64,000 nucleotides of DNA from Streptomyces sp. NK08204 (GCF_020400585.1 NZ_JAINVF010000013.1:124001-188000), one strand, 5' to 3'; counted from the first letter of the stretch, positions 51,122 to 60,639 are shown. The notes: generated by a model from the letters alone, not told the origin. Numbers and translations: made by a program.

Positions 51122-52830
51122 TCAGGCACGAGGGTGCCACGCCGGCCGCGAATGCTCCACCGCGCCGGCCGTCGGCCGGGTCGTCCCCGGACTCGTACAG
51201 GTCCCCGCCGGAAGGCGGCGGCTCGTCCCGCGGTGCTTTCGCTGCCTGCGGCTCCTGCGCTGCGCGCGGCTCCTTGCGCACGCGCAGTTCCCCCGGCACC
51301 CGCAGGTACGGATTCGTGGCGGGGTGGGCGGCCGGTAGGGCCTGTCCGGCGTGTACGGGCCGGGCCCCCCGCGACGCCCCCTCCGCGGCGCCCCCCGTGG
51401 CGGCCCGGCCCGCGACGGCGTCGTCCCTGTCGTCCCTGCCTGCCCCGCCCGCACCGCTGCCGCCCACGGGGCGAGCAGCGCCCCCGTCGTCCCGGCCCCC
51501 GCGCCCCACGCCGCCCCCAGCAGCAGCGCCACGGTCAGGTGGCCGTGCGGGGCGATGCCCGCGCCGAAGGCGTCGAGGCCGAGTACGGACAGGGCCGAGG
51601 CCGAGTTCCGGCAGGGCGGCGTCCACCGGCACGTCCGCCGGCCGGGCGCGGAGGGGCAGGGCGAGCGCGGTCGCGGCGCCGAGCCGCAGCGCGAACCGCC
51701 TCGCGAAGGCCCCGGCGTCCCAGGGCGCCGGAACCGGTGTCCGTACCGCCGTCGGCACCCCGCCGGCAGCATCGGCAGCGCTGCCGCCACCCCCAGCAGT
51801 CACACCCGCCCGTCCGGTCCGGCCGGCCGGGCCAGTGTCACGGGCCGGCCGGAGTGCTCGTTCAGGAGCTGGTCCAGCGGATGGGGGAGCAGCGTGCCCG
51901 CGACGCCGGTGGCCCTGCCGGCCCAGGGCACGAACAGGCCGACCGGGTTGCGAGCCACACCCCGTTCGGGGCGCCGAGCAGTGCCGCGCCGACGACCCGC
52001 CGGGGTGCTCGTCGCCGATCGCCGCGTACGCCGCCGCCGCGAGCCCCGCGGCCACGGCCACGGCCATCAACGGCACCGTGACGAGCGCGGACACGGCCGG
52101 CCGCACCACCCGGTGCACGGCGTCCCCAGGCGGGCGGCAGCGGAGTGCGGCGGGAGGCGAGCGCCGCGATCAGCAGGACACCGGCCGACCGGCAGAGCCC
52201 GCCGAGCACACTGGGCGCGGTGTCGACCGTGGATCCCACCGCCGCCCTGGCATGGACCAGGTCACCGATCCGGTCCGGCAGCAGTCCCCCCACGTCACCG
52301 AGCCCGAGGATGTCCGGCCCGCCGCCCCTGCCGCCGGGCAGCGCGCCGGGCCCGGGTGCGCCGACGTCGATCGTGATGACGCCGTGACCTGCCCGGCCCG
52401 ACCCGCCCGTCATCGCGGCGCAGAGCGCGACGACCGTGTCTGCACGCGCGAGGAGTTCGGCTGGTGCGGGCACAACTTCCGCCGCGCGCAGGGACCGTAG
52501 GAAGAACCAGGACAGCAGCAGGGCACCGACCAGGCTCACGCCGAGTGGCGTGATCTCGCTGGCGGTGTGCGCCTCGGCGGCGTTCGGCCCGAAAGCGGAC
52601 GCATCGCCGGACGGGGAGACCGAACCGCCCGTCCCCAGGACCGCAACAGCCGCTGACATGGGGTCCGGTGAGCCCGCCGCGTAGGTCCCCAGCAGGTGCG
52701 GGCCGAGCGCCGCGGTGCCCGCCCCACCGATCAACGCCCGACTCACCGCGGCGATCGCGGACAGCCCGATGTCCGTCCAGGGCGGCGTCGTACCGCGCCG
52801 TGCGGTCCCGGCATCCGTGGCAGCGCTCAT
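51122..52830 (-). pseudogene. Decayed streptophobe-family membrane protein gene
   Basis: The intact start at ATG 52830 reads into a hydrophobic protein with ITPLGVSLVGALLLSWFFLRSLR, the streptophobe-family N-terminal region. Near 52120 the frame shifts to VPLMAVAVAAGLAAAAYAAIGDEHPG, returns near 51995 to GAPNGVWLAT, then shifts again at about 51935 to VGLFVPWAGRATGVAGTLLPHPLDQLL. That frame ends in a TGA where relatives would have Trp (DGRV-stop-LLGV). Further frame changes follow to the typical tail PATNPYLRVPGELR near 51300. At least three frameshifts and one stop mean it cannot make the full protein. Ends are approximate. Confidence 0.8.
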
Positions 52831-53026
52831 GGCAGACCCCCGGCCGGCACGATCCGTGTCGCGGCATCGGCCGCACATGTCCCCCTCGTGGTGGATCACC
52901 ACGCTCCGGCCGGGTTTCCACCCCGTCGACAGGGCGAGTTGAAGCGTGCGCGGGAGCGCTGTGCAAGGCCCGACTTTCGGTCACGGTGCGGAGCCTGAAA
53001 TAGTTCCCCACGATGTTCGACATCCC

Positions 53027-53032
53027 TAGACT
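53027..53032 (+). promoter_or_regulatory. -10 element of the FHA-ABC gene, possibly leaderless
   Basis: TAGACT lies seven bases before ATG 53040, a spacing that would put the RNA start at or next to the A of the ATG. A clear -35 is not visible. Leaderless genes are common in Streptomyces. Confidence 0.4.
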
Positions 53033-53039
53033 CCCCGTC

Positions 53040-55628
53040 ATGGGGGGTAACACGGGGGACAACTCAGTGGGGCGTGGAGTGCCGGAACTCGTACTGGAAT
53101 CAAATGGACGGACCTGGACGCTGGACCCGTCCAGGCCCTACACCCTGGGACGTGATCCGCAGGGTGACATCGTCTTCGACGACGCCAGGGTCTCCTGGCG
53201 ACACGCCACGGTCCACTTCAACGGCCGCAGTTGGGCCATCGAGGACCATGGCAGCACCAACGGTACGTTCGTTCAGGGCCAGCGGATCCAGCACATCGAG
53301 CTGGGCCCCGGCTCGTCGGTGAACCTGGGGAACGCGACCGACGGACCGCGTCTGAACCTCACCGCCGCCGCGGCGCCGGTCGGCCAGGCCCAGCAGCAGC
53401 CGCAGGCGGCGCCGTACGCCGCCCAGGGCGCGGGCGCCGGCTGGGCCCAGCAGGCGCCGCAGGCCGGATGGCAGCAGCCGCAGCAGCCGCAGCAGGCGCA
53501 GCAGCCGCCGGTGTTTCCGCACCAGCAGAACGGTCCGGCCGAGCAGTACGCGCAGAAGACGCCCGGTGGTGGCGCGGGGGCGCCGCCGGTCTACGGCGAC
53601 CGCAGTCCGACCACGTTCCACCAGTTCTCCGCCGGCCGTGTGATGCGCATCGGCCGTGCCCTGGAGAACGAGCTGGTCGTCTCCGACCTCCAGGTCTCCC
53701 GGCACCACGCCGAGTTCCACTCGACGCCCGACGGCCGCTTCGAGATCCGCGACCTGGGCTCGCACAACGGCACCTACGTCAACGGTATGCCGATCGCCAA
53801 GGGCGGCTCGGCGCTGCTCGGCCCGAACGACATCGTCGGCGTCGGTCACTCCACCTTCCGTATCGTCGGCGACCGCCTCGAGGAGTTCGTCGACACCGGT
53901 GAGGTCTCCTTCTCCGCGCGCCATCTGACGGTCACGGTCGACGGCGGCAAGCAGATCCTGAAGGACGTCTCCTTCGGCGTCCCGGAGAAGTCGCTGGTCG
54001 CGGTCATCGGCCCGTCGGGCTCCGGCAAGTCGACGCTGCTCAAGGCGCTCACCGGGTACCGGCCGGCCAACCAGGGCGAGGTCCTGTACGACAACCGCAA
54101 CCTGTACAAGCAGTTCGCCGAGCTGCGCCAGCGCATCGGTCTGGTCCCGCAGGACGACATCCTGCACAAGGAGCTGAGCGTCAAGAAGGCGCTGAAGTAC
54201 GCGGCCAAGCTGCGCTTCCCGGCCGACACCACCGCCAAGGAGCGCGACGCCCGCATCGAGGAGGTGCTGCGCGAGCTGAAGCTCGACGTCCACAAGGACA
54301 AGAAGGTCACCTCCCTCTCCGGTGGCCAGCGCAAGCGTGTCTCGGTGGCCCTGGAGCTGCTCACCAAACCGTCACTGATCTTCCTGGACGAGCCGACCTC
54401 CGGCCTCGACCCGGGCATGGACCGCGATGTCATGCAGCTGCTGAGGGGCCTGGCCGATGACGGCCGTACGGTCCTCGTCGTCACCCACTCGGTGGCCGAG
54501 CTGGCGCTGTGCGACAAGCTGCTGGTGATGGCGCCCGGCGGCGCGGTCGCGTACTTCGGCCCGCCGGAGGAGGCGCTGAACTTCTTCGGCTACGACACCT
54601 GGGCCGACGTCTTCTCCGCCTTCGAGAACTACCGCGACTACGACTGGGCGGGCCGCTGGAAGGGCTCGCAGCACTACCAGATGTACGCCGCCGACATCGA
54701 CGCGCTCGCCCCGCAGCAGCAGACGTACACGCACCCGCCCCAGATGATCAAGCCGCCCAAGCCGCAGGCATGGGGCTCGCAGCTGATGACGCTGATCCGG
54801 CGCTATGTGTCGGTCATCGTCTCGGACAAGGGCTTCCTCGCACTGACGGTGGTGCTGCCGGCGGTGCTCGGCGCGGTCAGCCTGCTGATCGACCACAAGA
54901 AGGGCCTGCTGGTCAACGCGGCGATCAACCCGCGCACCCACGCCCACGTACCGAACGGCACGGCGACCACGGTGCTGCTGATCCTCGCGGTCGGCGCCTG
55001 CTTCGCCGGCGCGGCGAACTCGGTGCGTGAGCTGATCAAGGAACGGGTGATCTACGAGCGGGAGCGGGCGACGGGCCTGTCCCGGTCGGCGTACCTGATG
55101 TCCAAGGTGGTCGTCCTCGGCGTCGTCACGGTGCTGCAGGGCCTGATGGTCGGCCTCATCGGCTTCTCCAGCCGTGAGATCCCCGACCAGGGGCTCGTCC
55201 TCGGCGGATCGACGCTGTTCGAACTGTGCCTGCCGATCATGGCGCTCGGCTTCACCTCGATGATGTTCGGCCTGGTGATCTCCTCGCTGGTGAAGACCGC
55301 CGAGAAGACGATGCCGCTGCTGGTGATGTTCGCGATCATCCAGGTCGTGTTCACCGGCTGCCTGTTCACCCTGCACGGCACGCTCGGCGTCAACGAGTTC
55401 TCCTACCTGATGCCGTCGCGCTGGGCGGTGGCCGCCGCGGGCACCACACTGGACTTCAACAACATCGCCCCGAACACCGACGACCCGGGCAGCACCGACC
55501 CGTTGTGGGACCACCAGGCCTCGGCCTGGGGCATGGACATGGTCGCCCTGATCGCGATCGGCGTGATCTGCGGCTTCTTCGTGGCCCGCTTCCTGCGCCG
55601 CCACGAGCCCGAGGTCATGCGGAAGTAA
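53040..55628 (+). CDS. FHA-FHA-ABC transporter (ABC-2 type permease fused)
   Basis: 862 residues. Two FHA domains bind phosphothreonine: one at about 15-110 (LGRDPQGDIVFDDARVSWRHA, DHGSTNGTFVQGQ) and one at about 205-300 (IGRALENELVVSDLQVSRHHAEF, LGSHNGTYVNG), separated by a Gln/Pro-rich linker. The ABC domain (about 315-560) has Walker A GPSGSGKST, signature SGGQRKR and Walker B LIFLDEPTSGLD. The C-terminus is an ABC-2 permease with six helices. Regulation by Ser/Thr kinases is expected. Substrate unknown; siblings affect wall or glycolipid export. ATG 53040 fits a leaderless start; GTG 53079 is an alternative. Confidence 0.92.
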   Translation: MGGNTGDNSVGRGVPELVLESNGRTWTLDPSRPYTLGRDPQGDIVFDDARVSWRHATVHFNGRSWAIEDHGSTNGTFVQGQRIQHIELGPGSSVNLGNATDGPRLNLTAAAAPVGQAQQQPQAAPYAAQGAGAGWAQQAPQAGWQQPQQPQQAQQPPVFPHQQNGPAEQYAQKTPGGGAGAPPVYGDRSPTTFHQFSAGRVMRIGRALENELVVSDLQVSRHHAEFHSTPDGRFEIRDLGSHNGTYVNGMPIAKGGSALLGPNDIVGVGHSTFRIVGDRLEEFVDTGEVSFSARHLTVTVDGGKQILKDVSFGVPEKSLVAVIGPSGSGKSTLLKALTGYRPANQGEVLYDNRNLYKQFAELRQRIGLVPQDDILHKELSVKKALKYAAKLRFPADTTAKERDARIEEVLRELKLDVHKDKKVTSLSGGQRKRVSVALELLTKPSLIFLDEPTSGLDPGMDRDVMQLLRGLADDGRTVLVVTHSVAELALCDKLLVMAPGGAVAYFGPPEEALNFFGYDTWADVFSAFENYRDYDWAGRWKGSQHYQMYAADIDALAPQQQTYTHPPQMIKPPKPQAWGSQLMTLIRRYVSVIVSDKGFLALTVVLPAVLGAVSLLIDHKKGLLVNAAINPRTHAHVPNGTATTVLLILAVGACFAGAANSVRELIKERVIYERERATGLSRSAYLMSKVVVLGVVTVLQGLMVGLIGFSSREIPDQGLVLGGSTLFELCLPIMALGFTSMMFGLVISSLVKTAEKTMPLLVMFAIIQVVFTGCLFTLHGTLGVNEFSYLMPSRWAVAAAGTTLDFNNIAPNTDDPGSTDPLWDHQASAWGMDMVALIAIGVICGFFVARFLRRHEPEVMRK

Positions 55629-55646
55629 CCGAACCCGGACGCCGCG

Positions 55647-55678
55647 AAGGGCGGCACCCCTGTGGGGGTGCCGCCCTT
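55647..55678. terminator. Bidirectional terminator between FHA-ABC and SLT genes
   Basis: Perfect 14-bp inverted repeat AAGGGCGGCACCCC / GGGGTGCCGCCCTT with a TGTG loop, in the 79-base gap between convergent genes. Confidence 0.85.
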
Positions 55679-55707
55679 CCGCGCTGTGTCAGAGGTCCGC
55701 GCCGGCC

Positions 55708-56508
55708 TCAGTACGCGCTGTTGACGTTGTCGATCGAGCCGTACCTGTCGGCCGCGTAGTTGGCGGCGGCGGTGATGTTGGCGACCGGGTCGTAGATGTT
55801 CCACGAGGTGCCGGCGACGTGGTACGCGTTGAAGGTCGGCGGGATGACCTGCAGCAGCCCCTTGGACGGGATGCCGTTGATCGCGTTGATGTCCCAGTTG
55901 TTGATGGCCATCGGGTTGCCCGAGGACTCCCGCATGATGTTGCGGTGCAGGCCGTTGTAGCTGCCCGGGATGCCCTTGCTGTGCATGATGTCCAGGGCGT
56001 GGCGGATCCAGCCGTCGAGGTTGTTCGTGTAGCTCTGCACGGCGGCCGACTGCACCTGGGGGCGCTGCGCGGAGCGGCTCGCGGCGGCCTTGAGGGCGCG
56101 CGCCTGCGCGGCCTTCCTGACGGCCTCGGCGGCGGCCTTCTGCTTGGCGAGCACGGCGGCTGCCTCGGCCTTCTGCTTGGCGAGGGCGGCGGCGACCACG
56201 GCCTTCTGCTTGGCGGCGAAGGTGTCGAGCTTGATCGTCTCGGTGGCGAGCTGGTCGGTGACCGTGCCCTTGACGTTCTGCAGCGAGGTGGTGACGCCGG
56301 CGACCTGGGTGGTCGTGGCCGGGGCGCTGGTGGCGACGGCGACCGGGGCAGTCTTGACCGGGGCGCCGGTGGCGATGGTCTCGGCGTTGCTGGGGGTGGC
56401 CGAGAAGGCGAGGGCGGCGGTACCGAGGGCGGCGACACCCGCGATGGCGGCCTTGTGGTGCTTGGTCAGCGTACGACTATGACCACGGGTGAGGATGTTC
56501 TTGGGCAT
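55708..56508 (-). CDS. Secreted SLT-domain lytic transglycosylase
   Basis: 266 residues. After a long signal sequence (KHHKAAIAGVAALGTAALAFSATPSNAE) there is an Ala/Lys/Gln coiled coil (about 95-145, KQKAVVAAALAKQKAEAAAV) and a C-terminal SLT-type domain with MRESSGNPMAINNWD (catalytic Glu) and GLLQVIPPTFNAYH. The protein ends NVNSAY. It would cleave peptidoglycan at the cell surface. ATG 56508 follows GAGG about eight bases upstream. Its leader and promoter lie between it and queA. Confidence 0.9.
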   Translation of the reverse strand: MPKNILTRGHSRTLTKHHKAAIAGVAALGTAALAFSATPSNAETIATGAPVKTAPVAVATSAPATTTQVAGVTTSLQNVKGTVTDQLATETIKLDTFAAKQKAVVAAALAKQKAEAAAVLAKQKAAAEAVRKAAQARALKAAASRSAQRPQVQSAAVQSYTNNLDGWIRHALDIMHSKGIPGSYNGLHRNIMRESSGNPMAINNWDINAINGIPSKGLLQVIPPTFNAYHVAGTSWNIYDPVANITAAANYAADRYGSIDNVNSAY

Positions 56509-56618
56509 GGCTGATGGACCTCTTCGATAGCGCGGAGGTCGCTCTGCGTCCGCCGGGGGAATCGGCTCCTCCCACACGAACGCCGCGATGGAGACCGCGG
56601 CGCTGAGCGACGGAGCAA

Positions 56619-56647
56619 TTCTTAGCTGGAGCAAAATCCCATGGCAA
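56619..56647 (-). promoter_or_regulatory. Candidate promoter of the SLT muramidase gene
   Basis: On the minus strand TTGCCA (56647-56642) and TAAGAA (56624-56619) are 17 bases apart, giving an RNA start near 56612 and a leader of about 105 bases. That leader can form a CGCCGCG/CGCGGCG hairpin. The -10 match is moderate. Confidence 0.4.
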
Positions 56648-56691
56648 AGGTGTGACCTACGATCCTCGATAGTGGATAGCGTAGGGGCAAA

Positions 56692-56719
56692 ACGGGACAG
56701 ATTGGAGCATCTGTCCCGT
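56692..56719 (-). terminator. Intrinsic terminator after queA
   Basis: ACGGGACAGAT / ATCTGTCCCGT is a perfect 11-bp stem with a six-base loop, and on the minus strand it runs into TTTTG, one of the few T-tailed hairpins in the window. It lies 109 bases after the queA stop. The alternative is an attenuator in the SLT leader if that gene has an earlier promoter. Confidence 0.75.
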
Positions 56720-56827
56720 TCATCTCGGGGGTGTTTCACTCCTATGCCCGCTAGTACGTGATGTGCACCCTATGCGCGGGGTCACATCACGGACCCGGAG
56801 GTCTCACCATGGGTTGCCGTTGCAACG

Positions 56828-57895
56828 CTATCTGTGAGGGTCCTTCTCCGGGAGGACGAGATGGACGTCCCCGAACTCGTGCCACAGGTAGCGCCCACCC
56901 AGCGCCTCCTGGTAGGCCCGGTCGACCGCGGCCCGCCCCGCCACCGCCTCCAGCATCAGCAGATGCGAGGCCTCGGGCTCGTGCAGCCCGGTCAGCAGCC
57001 CGTCGACCACCCGCACCCCGCGCTCGGGCGTGACAACCAGATCCGTCCACCCCTCGGCCGCCCGCACCACCCCGTCCGGCCCGGCCGCCGACTCCACCGC
57101 CCGCACGGCCGTCGTCCCGACGGCGATCACCCTTCCGCCTCCCGCACCGCCCGCGTTGATCAGCCGCGCCGATGCCTCCGGCACCGCGAACCGCTCCGGA
57201 CACGGCGGCTCGTGCGCCTCCGCCGAAGACACGCCCGTGTGCAGCGTGACCGGCGCGAACTGCACCCCGCGGCTCACCAGCTCCGCCACCAGCTCCGCCG
57301 TGAAGGGCCGCGCCGCGCTCGGCATCTCCGCGCTCCCCGACCCGTCGGGCGAGGGCAGCGCGAACACCGTCTGGTACACCGACAGCGGCTGGTCCCGCTC
57401 CGTATAGGAGTAGCGGATGGGCCGCCCGTGCTCCCGCAGCACCCGAAGGACGTCCGCCCCGGACACCCGGGCCCACCACAGCCGCTCCCCGCTCTCGCTC
57501 AGTGGCTCCTGGAGCACCAGCCGCGCCCCGCCCGGCAGCCGCACATCAGTCCCCGCGCGCACACCCGCGCGCATACCCGTATGCGCGCGGGTGGTGCCCC
57601 GCCCGTCCGGCTCCCGCAGCTCCACCGCCCAGCGCCCGTCGTCCCCGCGCGTGGAGAAGTGCACCACCACACGCGCGTACCCGATCCGCCCGTCCACCGC
57701 GGCGGCCAGCGTGGGCGAGGTGTTCACCACCAGCAGATCGCCGGCCCGCAGCAGCCGCGGCAGCTCACGGAACGCGTGGTGGGAAACCTCCGCCCCCCGC
57801 GACACCAGCAGCCGCACGGCGTCCCGGCCGGACCCCGGCCCCCGCTGCTCGGCCGGCACCCGCGCGGACAGCTCCGCCGGCACCCGCACCTTCAC
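56828..57895 (-). CDS. queA: S-adenosylmethionine:tRNA ribosyltransferase-isomerase QueA-like
   Basis: 355 residues. QueA transfers the ribosyl of SAM to preQ1 in tRNA, making epoxyqueuosine. Core motifs: ELPRLLRAGDLLVVNTSPTLAAAV, QTVFALPSPDGSGSAEMPSAARPFTAELV, APVTLHTGV and IAVGTTAVRAVESA. The usual phrasing is altered in places (for example NTSPT for the common NxTRV), as in other actinobacterial members. GTG 57895 overlaps the SDR stop as GTGA. No queC/D/E/F gene is near, so the substrate may not be preQ1. Confidence 0.85.
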   Translation of the reverse strand: MKVRVPAELSARVPAEQRGPGSGRDAVRLLVSRGAEVSHHAFRELPRLLRAGDLLVVNTSPTLAAAVDGRIGYARVVVHFSTRGDDGRWAVELREPDGRGTTRAHTGMRAGVRAGTDVRLPGGARLVLQEPLSESGERLWWARVSGADVLRVLREHGRPIRYSYTERDQPLSVYQTVFALPSPDGSGSAEMPSAARPFTAELVAELVSRGVQFAPVTLHTGVSSAEAHEPPCPERFAVPEASARLINAGGAGGGRVIAVGTTAVRAVESAAGPDGVVRAAEGWTDLVVTPERGVRVVDGLLTGLHEPEASHLLMLEAVAGRAAVDRAYQEALGGRYLWHEFGDVHLVLPEKDPHR

Positions 57896-58596
57896 CGCCA
57901 CGACGCCTCCAGCAGCGCCGCAGCGGTGTACCGGGCGCTCGCCGGACGCCTGTCCAGCAGCCGCAGGAAAGCCGGCGCGATCTCCTCGGGTGCCGGCGTG
58001 CCTGACAGGTCCTCGCCGGGCTCGGCGGCGGCCAGCATGTCCGTCCGCATGCCGCCCGGATCGACCCACCAGACCCGCAGCCCCGGTTCCTCCACCGCGA
58101 GCACGGCGGACAACTGGTCCACCGCCGCCTTCGTCGCCCCGTACGCGCCCCAGGTCCGGTAGGCCTCCACCGCCGCGTCCGAACTCACGTTGATCACGGC
58201 ACCCGCGGGGGCCTCCCGCAGCAGCGGCAGCGCCTCCTGGAGCAGTCCCAGCGGAGCCACCACATTGGTCTCCAGTGCGGCCCGGAAACCGTCCAGCGGC
58301 TGGCCGGCCAAGGGGACCAGGGGCTCGGCTCCGAGGATCCCCGCGTTGTTCACCACCAGGTCCGCACCGCCCAGCTCGCGCGCCGCCGCGACCAGCTCGG
58401 CCCGGTGCCGGGCGTCCGTGACGTCGCCGGGCAGCGCCACCACCCGCGCGCCCTGCCCGCCGACCGCCTCCGCCGCCTCCTCGAGCGGCCCCGCACCCCG
58501 GGCGTCCAGCACCAGATCCCAGCCGCGCGCCGCCAGCGCCTCGGCGAGCGCACGCCCCAGGCCCTTCGAGGCCCCCGTGATGATCGCTACCGGCAT
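57892..58596 (-). CDS. Short-chain dehydrogenase coupled to queA
   Basis: 234-residue SDR with classical motifs: TGASKGLG, VVNNAGILG, NVSSDAAVEAYRTWGAYGATKAAVDQL (Ser, Tyr and Lys of the triad) and a PGGMRTDM segment. GAGGGGA lies seven bases before ATG 58596. Its stop overlaps the queA start as GTGA, so the pair is co-translated, a link I recall in other Streptomyces. Substrate unknown. Confidence 0.88.
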   Translation of the reverse strand: MPVAIITGASKGLGRALAEALAARGWDLVLDARGAGPLEEAAEAVGGQGARVVALPGDVTDARHRAELVAAARELGGADLVVNNAGILGAEPLVPLAGQPLDGFRAALETNVVAPLGLLQEALPLLREAPAGAVINVSSDAAVEAYRTWGAYGATKAAVDQLSAVLAVEEPGLRVWWVDPGGMRTDMLAAAEPGEDLSGTPAPEEIAPAFLRLLDRRPASARYTAAALLEASWR

Positions 58597-58835
58597 GACA
58601 ACCGTCCCCTCGTCGCTCACCGCCTCCTGTCCGGGCGGTGATCCCAACGTAGGAACGGCACCCCACGGCCCACCTCGGACGCGGGCCGGAAACCGGCGGG
58701 CCCTTCGGCGTACGCCGCACGCCCGGGGCCGCAGGGGGCCCGGGGACCTACGACATCTGCCCTAGGACCACGGACCCGGTCCCCGTCGTCACAGGTCCGA
58801 TCCGCACTGTCACTGCCCGCCGGTACCGTGAGGAC

Positions 58836-60005
58836 ATGAGTCAAGGTCCCCGGTCCGGCCTCGCCGCGGTCAGTTCCGCGCTGCTGGCCATGAGCAGGCA
58901 CCTGGAGGTGCGCGACGTCCTCAAGACGATCGTCGCCTCCGCCCGAGAACTGCTCGACGCGCAGTACGCCGCCCTCGGCGTCCCCGACGACCACGGAGGC
59001 TTCGCCCAGTTCGTCGTGGACGGCGTCAGCGACGCCCAGTGGAAGGCCATCGGCCCGCTGCCGCGCCAGCACGGCATCCTCGCCGCGATGCTGCACGACG
59101 CCAGGCCCCAGCGTCTCGCCGACGTGCGCCGGGACCCGCGCTTCGAGGGCTGGCCGGACGCCCACCCCGACATGGCCGACTTCCTGGGCGTACCCATCGG
59201 CGACGGCGACGAGGTCATCGGGGCCCTGTTCCTGGCCAACAAAGAGTGTCCCGCGGCGGCAAGCCCCGCGCGCCCGCAGAGCGAAGGCATCTGCGGCTTC
59301 ACCGAGGAGGACGAGGAACTGCTCTCCATCCTCGCCCAGCACGCAGCGATCGCGCTCACCAACGCCCGCCTCTACGAGCGCAGCCGCGAGCTGACCATCG
59401 CCGAGGAACGCTCCCGGCTGGCCCATGAACTGCACGACGCGGTCAGCCAGAAGCTCTTCTCCCTGCGGCTGACCGCCCAGGCGGCGACCGCGCTGATCGA
59501 CCGCGACCCGGCCCGCGCCAAGGAGGAGCTGCACCAGGTCGCGGTGCTCGCCGCCGAGGCGTCCGACGAACTGCGCGCCGCCGTCGTGGAGTTGCGCCCC
59601 GCCGCCCTCGACGAGGACGGCCTGATCGCCACGCTGCGCACGCAGATCCAGGTCCTCGACCGCGCCCACACCGCGCGCGTGACCTTCACCAGCACCGGCT
59701 TCCGCGCCCTGCCCGCCGCGCAGGAAGAAGCCATGCTCAGGGTCGCCCAGGAGGCCCTGCACAATGCCCTGCGCCACTCCGGTGCCGAGCACGTCGACGT
59801 GAGCGTGCAGCGGCGTGGCTGCGGAGCCGTCCTGCGCGTCACCGACAACGGCAGCGGCTTCGACCCCAGGCCCGTCCGCCGTGCCGGACGCCACCTGGGC
59901 CTGGTCTCCATGCGGGACCGGGCGAGCGGGGTCGGCGGCAGGCTCACCGTGGAATCGGCGCCCGGCAAGGGCACCACGATCGAGATGGAGGTCCCCGGTG
60001 GCTGA
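58836..60005 (+). CDS. GAF-domain NarL-type sensor histidine kinase
   Basis: 389 residues, cytoplasmic, no membrane helix. A GAF domain (about 20-175) includes a Cys-containing insert (ANKECPAAASPARPQSEGICGF). The HisKA_3 dimerisation box holds the phospho-His at ERSRLAHELHDAVSQKLF (His200). The HATPase has N-box EALHNALRHS, G1 DNGSGFDP and G2 GRHLGLVSMRDRA. Input may be a small ligand or redox via the Cys pair. It overlaps the response regulator gene by eight bases, so they are one operon. Confidence 0.94.
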   Translation: MSQGPRSGLAAVSSALLAMSRHLEVRDVLKTIVASARELLDAQYAALGVPDDHGGFAQFVVDGVSDAQWKAIGPLPRQHGILAAMLHDARPQRLADVRRDPRFEGWPDAHPDMADFLGVPIGDGDEVIGALFLANKECPAAASPARPQSEGICGFTEEDEELLSILAQHAAIALTNARLYERSRELTIAEERSRLAHELHDAVSQKLFSLRLTAQAATALIDRDPARAKEELHQVAVLAAEASDELRAAVVELRPAALDEDGLIATLRTQIQVLDRAHTARVTFTSTGFRALPAAQEEAMLRVAQEALHNALRHSGAEHVDVSVQRRGCGAVLRVTDNGSGFDPRPVRRAGRHLGLVSMRDRASGVGGRLTVESAPGKGTTIEMEVPGG

Positions 60006-60639
60006 CGCAATCAGAGTGCTGCTCGTCGACGACCACCAGGTCGTCCGCCGCGGCCTGCGCACCTTCCTGGAGGTGCAGGACGACATCGAGGTCGTCGGTG
60101 AGGCCGCCGACGGCGCCGACGGCGTCGCCCGCGCCGAGGAGTTGCGCCCCGACGTCGTCCTCATGGACGTCAAGATGCCGGGCCTGGACGGCATCGACGC
60201 CCTGCGCAGGCTCCGCGAACTCGACAACCCCGCGCGCGTGCTGATCGTCACCAGCTTCACCGAGCAGCGCACGGTCGTCCCGGCGCTGCGCGCGGGCGCC
60301 GCCGGGTACGTCTACAAGGACGTGGACCCCGACGCGCTCGCCGGCGCCATCCGCTCCGTGCACGCGGGGCACGTCCTGCTCCAGTCGGAGATTGCCGGTG
60401 CCCTGCTCTCCCAGGAGGAGGTCACCTCCGGCCAGGGCAGGGGCGGCTCGCTCACCGAGCGGGAACGCGAGGTGCTGGGACTGATAGCGGACGGCCGCTC
60501 CAACCGGGAGATCGCCCGCGCCCTGGTGCTGTCCGAGAAGACGGTCAAGACGCACGTGTCCAACATCCTGATGAAGCTCGACCTCGCCGACCGCACCCAG
60601 GCCGCCCTGTGGGCCGTACGGCATGGAGTGACCGGCTGA
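59998..60639 (+). CDS. NarL/LuxR-type response regulator
   Basis: 213 residues. Receiver domain with acidic pocket LLVDDHQV, phospho-Asp57 in VVLMDVKMPG, Thr/Ser switch in IVTSFTEQ and Lys in YVYKDVDP. A LuxR-type HTH ends the protein (LTEREREVLGLIADGRSNREIARALVLSEKTVKTHVSNILMKL). GTG 59998 is inside the kinase gene. Targets are unknown; autoregulation is common. Confidence 0.95.
   Translation: MADAIRVLLVDDHQVVRRGLRTFLEVQDDIEVVGEAADGADGVARAEELRPDVVLMDVKMPGLDGIDALRRLRELDNPARVLIVTSFTEQRTVVPALRAGAAGYVYKDVDPDALAGAIRSVHAGHVLLQSEIAGALLSQEEVTSGQGRGGSLTEREREVLGLIADGRSNREIARALVLSEKTVKTHVSNILMKLDLADRTQAALWAVRHGVTG

Noticed and set aside
56509..56620. c-di-AMP (ydaO) riboswitch in the SLT muramidase leader
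   Set aside because: Such riboswitches are common before Streptomyces wall hydrolases, but the conserved GGGGTGAATC-type core is absent here.
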